A stretch of DNA of 12,577 nt from NCBI GenBank assembly GCA_029881615.1, contig JAOUMF010000016.1, positions 1 through 12,577 on the forward strand, read 5' to 3'. Positions 7,308 to 12,577 of the stretch are shown one piece after another. The position numbers and the translations under genes were made by a program. The notes under the pieces are model-generated. The model saw only the letters and a list, made by a program, of their open reading frames with translations. It was not told where the DNA came from and did not search any database. Every line of letters starts with the position of its first letter. The first letter of the stretch is position 1. This DNA is from Alphaproteobacteria bacterium (GTDB taxonomy: Bacteria > Pseudomonadota > Alphaproteobacteria > UBA8366 > JADFVY01).

Positions 7308-8219
7308 ATGTCCCTGTCCGAAGCCAAACCATCCCTTTACACCGAACTGGCCCTGCTCGGGTTGCTCGCCTTCCTGTGGGGCGCGTCCTATCCCCTCATC
7401 AAGATAGCCGTCGCGACCATTCCGCCCTTTTCGTTGATCGCCGCGCGGGTATTCATCGCCGCCATCCTGTTGTCCGCCGTCGCCTGGCGCGGCGGCCACT
7501 CGCTCCCGCGCGGAGGAGGTATCTGGGGCGCCCTGCTGTTGCAGGCGTTTTTCAACAGTATCGGCGCATGGACGATACTGGCCTGGGGGCAGCAATATAT
7601 CGATAGCGGTCTGGCCAGCATTCTCAATTCCACATCCCCGATTTTCGTGTTTCTTTTCACGTTTCTGGTTACGCGCCATGAAGCGGGCGCGCGGCAAAAG
7701 CTCATCGGGATGTTTTTCGGCATCGGCGGCGTTTGCCTGATCGTCGGGGTGGATGCCTTGGCGGGCTTGGGGCAACAGGTCGTCGCGCAGCTCGCGGTCC
7801 TTCTGGGCGCAGTTCTCTATGCCGGGGCGGCGATCCACGGGCGCAGGTTCAAGACGCTCCCGCCGGTCGTAACGGCGGGCGGCACAATGATCTGGGCCTC
7901 CATCTGCCTTATCCCCTTAAGCATGTTTATCGACCGGCCCTGGATTCTCACGCCTTCCGTCACATCCATGCTGGCGACAGTTGCATTGTCGGTATTCTCC
8001 ACAGCGGGCGCATTATTGATCTACTTCCGTCTCGTCAGAACCCTCGGTTCAATGGGCGTTGCGAGCCAGAGCTATCTTCGACCCGCCATTGCCATCGCTC
8101 TGGGGGTGGCCTTTCTCGGCGAGGTTTTCACGCCGGCGATCGGATTGGGGTTGCTGGCCGTCATTATCGGCGTCGCGGCGATCAACGGCCTGTTCCAGAG
8201 CATCCGGTTGATAAGATGA
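7308..8219 (+). CDS. DMT/EamA-family membrane transporter
   Basis: A 303-residue inner-membrane protein with two EamA repeats and about ten hydrophobic segments, the standard form of drug/metabolite-superfamily exporters. Visible landmarks are LLAFLWGASYPLIKIA in the first helix (19-34), FNSIGAWTILAWGQQYI in the first repeat (82-98), SGLASILNSTSPIFVFL (100-116), and the second-repeat end SYLRPAIAIALGVAFLGE (255-272). Open reading extends upstream to 7125, but that part overlaps the divergent regulator; the start at 7308 has GGAG nine bases ahead and begins just before the first helix. The ArsR-type gene is divergent from it across an 80-base gap with palindromes, so repression by that protein is likely. 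The FMN dehydrogenase follows 109 bases later on the same strand. The substrate cannot be read from sequence. Confidence 0.92.
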   Translation: MSLSEAKPSLYTELALLGLLAFLWGASYPLIKIAVATIPPFSLIAARVFIAAILLSAVAWRGGHSLPRGGGIWGALLLQAFFNSIGAWTILAWGQQYIDSGLASILNSTSPIFVFLFTFLVTRHEAGARQKLIGMFFGIGGVCLIVGVDALAGLGQQVVAQLAVLLGAVLYAGAAIHGRRFKTLPPVVTAGGTMIWASICLIPLSMFIDRPWILTPSVTSMLATVALSVFSTAGALLIYFRLVRTLGSMGVASQSYLRPAIAIALGVAFLGEVFTPAIGLGLLAVIIGVAAINGLFQSIRLIR

Positions 8220-8328
8220 CGCCAGACGCCGTGGGTTGGATTTTACATTGTATGACGCCGTTTTTCCTGCATTGTGAAGATTGTATCGACAACCCGACAA
8301 CGGTTAACGCAACCCCCCAAGGAAACGC
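8220..8328 (+). promoter_or_regulatory. Gap before the hydroxy-acid dehydrogenase with ATTGT repeats
   Basis: This 109-base gap carries three ATTGT direct repeats, beginning at 8247, 8271 and 8280; the first and third extend to ATTGTAT. The last forms TTGTATCGACAA at 8281-8292, whose outer TTGT/ACAA arms are an inverted repeat. It resembles the TTGTATACAA-like sites of some GntR-family regulators, which often control hydroxy-acid oxidase genes, but no GntR gene is in the window. A TTTACA at 8243-8248 could be a -35, with no good -10. AAGGA at 8319-8323, five bases before the ATG, is the ribosome-binding site of the dehydrogenase. Confidence 0.35.
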
Positions 8329-9483
8329 ATGGCCATGGACGCCTCTCTGGATCGACGGTTTCCCTGTGCGGCCGATATTGAACGGGCCGCGCTTCGGCGG
8401 ATGCCGAAATTCATTCGGGATTATGTTTTTTGCGGCATGGGGCTGGGTGGCGGCGTGCGGCGGAACCGCGAGGCGCTGGACGCGGTCAGGCTGATGCCCC
8501 GTTATCTGGCCGACGCCGACAATATCGCCTTCGATACCGAACTGTTCGGTCAGCATTATGACGCTCCCTTCGGGGTGGCGCCGGTCGGCATGGGCGGGTT
8601 GGCCTGGCCGCGCGCGGCCGAGAGCCTGGCGTCGGCGGCCAGCCGGCATAATGTGCCCTTCGCCGCCGCAACCTTCACCATGGCGAGCCTGGAATCCTTG
8701 CGGGATCACGCGCAATCCTGCGGCTGGTTCCAGTTTTACCGGCCCAACATTCCCGAAATCGAGGAAGACCTTCTGAACCGGGCCAGAACGGCGGGATATG
8801 ACGTCCTGATCGTGACGGTCGACGTTCCCTCGCCGATGCGCAGGGATCACGATATCCGCAACGGTTTTTCCGTACCGCCGCGATTCGATCTGCGCACCGC
8901 ATTTGAAATCGCCGCCTGCCCGGCCTGGGCAATGGCGATGGCCGGCTCGGGATTTCCGGTGTTTGAAAATCTCGTTCGATACGTTCCGGCCGGGCTGGGC
9001 AGGGACGCGGCCATGGCCTTCCTGTCGGATCTGGTTATCGGCCACATCACTCCGGAAATTCTGAGCGATCTGAGGGCACGCTGGTCGGGCAAGCTGGTCG
9101 TGAAGGGCATTCTGGACCCGGATGAGGCTGTACGCTGCCGCGATCTCGGCGCCGATGGCATTATCATTTCCAATCATGGCGGGCGGCAGCTGGAAGCCGC
9201 CCCCTGCGCGTCCGAGATGCTGCCGGCGATTCGCGCGGCGGTCGGGACGGATTTTCCGCTGATCGCCGATGGCGGCGTGCGCACCGGCCTGGACATCTGC
9301 CGAATGCTGGCGCTGGGCGCGGATTTCGTTCTGATGGGCCGGCCCTTCTACTACGGCGTTGCGGCAATGGGCGAAAAGGGCGCGGACCACATCATGGCGC
9401 TGTTCAAGGAAGAGCTGCGTTGCGTCATGGGCCAGTTGGGATGCGCGACCTTGCCCGATCTGAGAGATCGGTTGATCGGCTAG
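8329..9483 (+). CDS. FMN-dependent alpha-hydroxy-acid dehydrogenase/oxidase
   Basis: Family member of L-lactate dehydrogenase (LldD), glycolate oxidase and mandelate dehydrogenase: an FMN TIM barrel oxidising a 2-hydroxy acid to the keto acid. The 384 residues are the usual length. By comparison with glycolate oxidase I assign the active-site set as Tyr32 (RDYVF), Tyr137 (FQFYRP), Asp165 (TVDVP), Arg172 (MRRDHDIRN), Lys259 (LVVKGIL), His283 and Arg286 (SNHGGRQLE). FMN phosphate is held by ADGGVRTG at 313-320 and LMGRPFYYG at 335-343. All are present, so it should be active. The start has AAGGA five bases ahead. The glycine-rich CGMGLGGGVRRN (35-46) replaces the acidic GGA-DE-T stretch common in LldD, so the substrate may not be lactate. 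It follows the EamA gene and converges on the HEPN-like gene. Confidence 0.93.
   Translation: MAMDASLDRRFPCAADIERAALRRMPKFIRDYVFCGMGLGGGVRRNREALDAVRLMPRYLADADNIAFDTELFGQHYDAPFGVAPVGMGGLAWPRAAESLASAASRHNVPFAAATFTMASLESLRDHAQSCGWFQFYRPNIPEIEEDLLNRARTAGYDVLIVTVDVPSPMRRDHDIRNGFSVPPRFDLRTAFEIAACPAWAMAMAGSGFPVFENLVRYVPAGLGRDAAMAFLSDLVIGHITPEILSDLRARWSGKLVVKGILDPDEAVRCRDLGADGIIISNHGGRQLEAAPCASEMLPAIRAAVGTDFPLIADGGVRTGLDICRMLALGADFVLMGRPFYYGVAAMGEKGADHIMALFKEELRCVMGQLGCATLPDLRDRLIG
9455..9471. other. Perfect 6-bp inverted repeat at the dehydrogenase 3' end
   Basis: CCGATC (9455-9460) and GATCGG (9466-9471) flank TGAGA, inside the last codons of the dehydrogenase; a further GATCGG follows at 9474-9479. 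The plus-strand transcript after it reads into CTTTCTT, a weak T-rich stretch, so it could assist termination between the two convergent genes, which have no intergenic space. It may equally be a coding coincidence of the DLRDRLIG codons. Confidence 0.25.
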
Positions 9484-10691
9484 CTTTCTTCCAGCGCCCG
9501 AAAATCCTTTTCCAGGCGCTCCGCCGAATATTCGGCATGGGTCAGCCCCAGAGTCTCATAAAAGGCCAGCGCGCCCTGCAATACCGCCCGTGCGATGCTG
9601 GCGCCAGCTGGCGCCATGGCGCCAACTTCCGGGGCGAAAGGCGATAGCCCGCCATGCACGATTTGTGAGCGGATTTCGTATATTTTCCTGGCAATATCAA
9701 GCCAATCCGCGAGATTCCCGCCCTCGGAATCACGGGCCAGCACCGCCGCACGACGGGTAACGGCGCGCCAGACGTCGGCATGGTCGCCGGGAACCACCGC
9801 GCGCTCGATCGCCGTCACGAAGGCCAGAATGCGGGCTGCCCGATAGGTTTCTGTCACACCCTCGCCAAACCACGAGGCGGCTTCGCGGAAACGGTCGGCC
9901 AGCGGCCAGTTCAGGGCGGGATCGACGAGGGGGTCCAGGCAGCGGCCGGCGCGGTCCAGCCAGTCGCGGCCGGCCGGTTCATGGGCGCGTTTCAGCCAGC
10001 CGGAATTGGGAACCGCCGCCACGCCTTCCGCGCGGACCGGATGCAACCGCCCACCCGAGTCGGCCCACAGCCCCGCGGGCGTGACTGCCGGCAGCCCCCG
10101 CGCGCCCGCGCGTCCCAGGTTGCCCGCGGCGTCGGCGCCGGCGAACAGCCGCAGCATATCCAGCGCCCCATCCACCGTCTTGAGGGCACGCTCGCGCGAG
10201 ATCACCCGGTCGCAACCGCGCACCGTAACCTCCACCGTCCAGTCCCAAGGGGCGAAGTCGCTTTCGAAGAGGGCGGCGAATTCCGGTTCGGCGGTGAAGG
10301 AATCCGCATGAATCCGGCGGAAGGATTCGGTGCGCCGAAACATGACCGGGCCCACGGCCAGGCCCACCGGCCCACCACCTTCGAACAGCTGGCAGGGAAT
10401 GAAATGGGTGCGATCCTCGACATCCACGGCGGCGCGGCGCAAGGCGGCGGCGAGCATGCGGGTCGTCTGGGTCTCGTCGGCCTCGCGTCCCTGATGGATA
10501 AAGCGGCCGGCCAGTTCGCTGCCAATCAACCCGGCCATCACATCCGGCGAGATCCGCCCGCGCCCCTCGGGCGACGAGGCCAGGTAACGGTGAGCCATGG
10601 AAGACAGGCGGTCCGCCGGCATTTCGCCACCGGCCCGCGCCGCATCGAGAATGACGCGGATATCCGCTACATGCCGTTCGGTCTCATTCAT
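9480..10691 (-). CDS. Uncharacterised protein with putative C-terminal HEPN-like domain
   Basis: A 403-residue soluble protein with no signal peptide or membrane helix. The C-terminal third (about 263-385) is helical and ends in [13 protein letters not shown] at 336-348, giving Arg341-x4-His346, the R-x4-6-H signature of HEPN domains, in the form seen in Apea-type HEPN proteins. Preceding stretches fit too: [19 protein letters not shown] (283-301), then RRAAVLARD (313-321). The N-terminal two thirds (including [19 protein letters not shown] at 98-116) I do not recognise. Many HEPN proteins are RNases in toxin-antitoxin or phage defence; others are non-catalytic, so a function is not claimed. 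The ATG at 10691 lies in ATGAATGA, which includes the mutS stop, with GAAGG two bases ahead: overlap eight bases, probably translational coupling. A TTG at 10703 is an alternative start. Its stop interlocks with that of the convergent dehydrogenase. Confidence 0.7.
   Translation of the reverse strand: MNETERHVADIRVILDAARAGGEMPADRLSSMAHRYLASSPEGRGRISPDVMAGLIGSELAGRFIHQGREADETQTTRMLAAALRRAAVDVEDRTHFIPCQLFEGGGPVGLAVGPVMFRRTESFRRIHADSFTAEPEFAALFESDFAPWDWTVEVTVRGCDRVISRERALKTVDGALDMLRLFAGADAAGNLGRAGARGLPAVTPAGLWADSGGRLHPVRAEGVAAVPNSGWLKRAHEPAGRDWLDRAGRCLDPLVDPALNWPLADRFREAASWFGEGVTETYRAARILAFVTAIERAVVPGDHADVWRAVTRRAAVLARDSEGGNLADWLDIARKIYEIRSQIVHGGLSPFAPEVGAMAPAGASIARAVLQGALAFYETLGLTHAEYSAERLEKDFRALEES
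9599..9624. repeat. Three clustered copies of the palindrome TGGCGCCA
   Basis: TGGCGCCA occurs at 9599-9606, 9609-9616 and 9617-9624. The first two, with GC between, make a perfect 18-base palindrome; the last two abut at ATGG. The cluster lies inside the HEPN-like gene, where it encodes GAMAPAGA, downstream of the R-x4-H motif. A role as a protein-binding or hairpin site is possible but unproven; Ala/Gly/Pro codons in GC-rich DNA can produce it. Confidence 0.6.
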
Positions 10692-12576
10692 CGCCTTCAG
10701 CAATACGTTTCAGACGGTACAGTTCCTCCAGCGCCTCGCGCGGGGTCAAATCGTCCGGGCTGATCGCGGCCAGCGCCTCGTCCACCGGCGACGGCCCGGC
10801 GGGCGCGGACGGCGGCGGTGCCTGCGGGGCTACCGCGAACAGCGGCAGATCGTCGGCCAGCTTCGCCACGGCACCCGATTGCTCGCCGGTCTCAAGCGTC
10901 TTCAGCACGTCCTCGGCGCGGGTGATCACCGCGTCGGGCAGCCCGGCGAGCCGCGCCACATGAATACCGTAGGACCGGTCGGCGGCGCCGGCCTGAACCT
11001 CATGCAGGAAGACCACGTCGCCCTGCCATTCCTTGACCCTCATGCTGTAGGGCTTCATCGCCTCCAGCCGCGAGGTAAGCGCTGTAAGCTCGTGATAATG
11101 GGTGGCGAACAAGGCGCGACAGCGATTCGCCTCATGCAGATGCTCGACGCAGGCCCAGGCGATCGACAGTCCGTCGAAGGTGGCGGTGCCGCGGCCGATC
11201 TCGTCAAGGATCACCAGCGCGCGCGGCCCGGCCTGGTTCAGGATGGCGGCGGTCTCGACCATCTCCACCATGAAGGTGGAACGCCCGCGCGCCAGATCGT
11301 CGGCCGCGCCGACCCGGCTGAACAGCCGGTCGATCACCCCGATATGGGCGGACGCCGCGGGCACGTAACAGCCGGCCTGCGCCAGCACGGCAATCAGGGC
11401 GTTCTGGCGCAAGAATGTGCTCTTGCCCGCCATGTTGGGGCCGGTGACCAGCCACAGGCGGTTTTCTTCCGCCAGATCACAATCATTGGCGACGAAGGCA
11501 TTTTCATGCTGCGCCTCCAGCGCCGCCTCGACCACCGGATGGCGCCCGCCTTCGATATGGAAGGCGCGGGACTCGTCGATGATCGGGCGGCAATAGCGGC
11601 GCTCGGCCGCAAGCTCGGCCCCGGCCGCCGCCACATCCAGCCGCGCCAGCGCGGCGGCCATGCGGGCCAGCGGCTCTGCCCGGCTTGTCACCTCGCCAAC
11701 CAGATCCTCGAACAGCTGCAATTCCACCGCCAGCGCCTTGTCGGCGGCCTCCGATATCGACCGCGCCAGTTCAGCCAGCTCAACCGTCGAATAGCGCACG
11801 GCGCCGGCCAGCGTCTGACGATGGATAAACTCCTCGCCCAGCTTGTCGGCATGAAGCGGCGTGACCTCGACGAAATATCCCAGCACATTGTTGTGCCGCG
11901 CCTTCAGCGAACCGATCCCGGTTTCCTTGCGGTAGCGGGCCTCCAGATTGGCAATCAGGCGCCGGCTTTCGTCGCGCAGCTGACGCAGCTCGTCCAGCTG
12001 CGGCAGGTAACCGGGGGCGATGAAGCCACCGTCGCGGGCCTGTAGCGGCAAGTCCTCGGCCAGCGCGCGGTCCAGCCGGTCGCGCAAGCCCTCGTGATTT
12101 CCGAAATCCTCCAGCGCCTCGGCGATTCCCGGCGGCGGCGCCAGCGGCGCCATTTCAGCGCGAATGGCCTCGGTCCGTTTCAGGGTTTCACCGATGGCCG
12201 AAAGATCGCGCGGCCCGCCACGCGCCAGCGTCAGGCGCGACAGTGACCGTTCGGCATCGGGGGAACCGCGCAACGTACCGCGCAACGATTCGCGCAGGAC
12301 CGATTCGTCGAGGAAGAACTGCACCATGTCCAATCGTGCATCGATCATGGCCGGATCGGTCATCGGCGCGGCCAGACGCGCCGCCATCAGCCGCGCGCCA
12401 CCGCCGGTGACCGTGCGATCGACGACCGAAAGCAGGCTGCCCTTGCGCTCGCCGGTGAGGGTGCGGGCCAGTTCCAGGTTGCGCCGGGTCGCGGCGTCGA
12501 TTTCCATCACCGCATCGATCGCCAGCCGGCGCGGCGGGTCGAGTCGCGGCAGCTTGCCGACCTGGGTCAGCTCAAC
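10684..12576 (-). CDS. mutS: DNA mismatch repair protein MutS, N-terminus cut by the window edge
   Basis: 630 residues of MutS are visible, from [18 protein letters not shown] to the stop; members are usually 850-900 residues, so domain I with the mismatch-contacting Phe-x-Glu lies outside. Seen are the core and clamp domains, including [13 protein letters not shown] just after the entry point and [11 protein letters not shown] in the clamp region. The ATPase follows: Walker [10 protein letters not shown] (coding 11416-11442), the GRSTFMVEM signature, Walker [17 protein letters not shown] and THYHEL. The C-terminal tail [20 protein letters not shown] is typical. MutS binds mismatches as a dimer and recruits MutL after ATP exchange. 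The frame has no stop between 10687 and 12576; the internal GTG at 12510 is not the start. The last codons overlap the ATG of the HEPN-like gene, so the two are probably on one transcript. Confidence 0.97.
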   Translation of the reverse strand, partial: VELTQVGKLPRLDPPRRLAIDAVMEIDAATRRNLELARTLTGERKGSLLSVVDRTVTGGGARLMAARLAAPMTDPAMIDARLDMVQFFLDESVLRESLRGTLRGSPDAERSLSRLTLARGGPRDLSAIGETLKRTEAIRAEMAPLAPPPGIAEALEDFGNHEGLRDRLDRALAEDLPLQARDGGFIAPGYLPQLDELRQLRDESRRLIANLEARYRKETGIGSLKARHNNVLGYFVEVTPLHADKLGEEFIHRQTLAGAVRYSTVELAELARSISEAADKALAVELQLFEDLVGEVTSRAEPLARMAAALARLDVAAAGAELAAERRYCRPIIDESRAFHIEGGRHPVVEAALEAQHENAFVANDCDLAEENRLWLVTGPNMAGKSTFLRQNALIAVLAQAGCYVPAASAHIGVIDRLFSRVGAADDLARGRSTFMVEMVETAAILNQAGPRALVILDEIGRGTATFDGLSIAWACVEHLHEANRCRALFATHYHELTALTSRLEAMKPYSMRVKEWQGDVVFLHEVQAGAADRSYGIHVARLAGLPDAVITRAEDVLKTLETGEQSGAVAKLADDLPLFAVAPQAPPPSAPAGPSPVDEALAAISPDDLTPREALEELYRLKRIAEGDE

Positions 12577-12577
12577 A

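Noticed and set aside
8182..9390. 402-codon minus-strand frame opposite the hydroxy-acid dehydrogenase
   Set aside because: The plus-strand gene has complete catalytic motifs and a ribosome-binding site; the antisense product has none.
9480..10691. Calling the HEPN-like gene a toxin of a toxin-antitoxin pair
   Set aside because: No small antitoxin or nucleotidyltransferase gene adjoins it, and the R-x4-H motif alone does not prove RNase activity.
10597..12045. 482-codon plus-strand frame opposite mutS
   Set aside because: Antisense to the MutS ATPase region and without family motifs.

Overview
The window is a high-GC bacterial chromosome segment and looks alphaproteobacterial, probably Rhodospirillales-like. 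This rests on the gene set and order mutS, glnD, murJ, trpS on one strand, which from general knowledge is a recurring alphaproteobacterial neighbourhood, and on long antisense open frames typical of GC-rich genomes. No species can be named from the sequence alone. No rRNA, tRNA, CRISPR array, insertion sequence or integrase was seen.

Layout from right to left on the minus strand: a 5'-truncated mutS (12576 to 10684) is followed, with an 8-base overlap, by a 403-aa protein that I read as carrying a C-terminal HEPN-like domain (10691 to 9480). Two plus-strand genes then face it: a DMT/EamA transporter (7308-8219) and an FMN-dependent alpha-hydroxy-acid dehydrogenase (8329-9483). The dehydrogenase and the HEPN-like gene converge, and their stop codons interlock over one CTAG. 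Divergent from the EamA gene is an ArsR-type regulator (7227 to 6541), followed by a LysE/RhtB exporter (6454 to 5831). Then come glnD (5797 to 2984), murJ (2957 to 1386), trpS (1307 to 300) and the start of another EamA transporter (303 to beyond position 1).

The core genes cover mismatch repair (MutS), nitrogen status signalling (GlnD), lipid II flipping for peptidoglycan (MurJ) and tryptophan charging (TrpRS). About 4.9 kb of accessory genes (HEPN-like, hydroxy-acid dehydrogenase, two exporters, ArsR regulator) lie between mutS and glnD. The ArsR/EamA divergent pair with LysE looks like a small regulated export module. As a result, glnD sits only 33 bases behind the lysE stop, in an unbroken minus-strand run that begins at arsR.

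There is no intergenic stretch longer than about 110 bases. The most notable items are the HEPN-like gene translationally linked to mutS, the accessory block between mutS and glnD, and several short palindromes in the regulatory gaps. I do not see strong evidence for a wholly new multi-gene system. The mutS-HEPN pairing is the best candidate for something undescribed.
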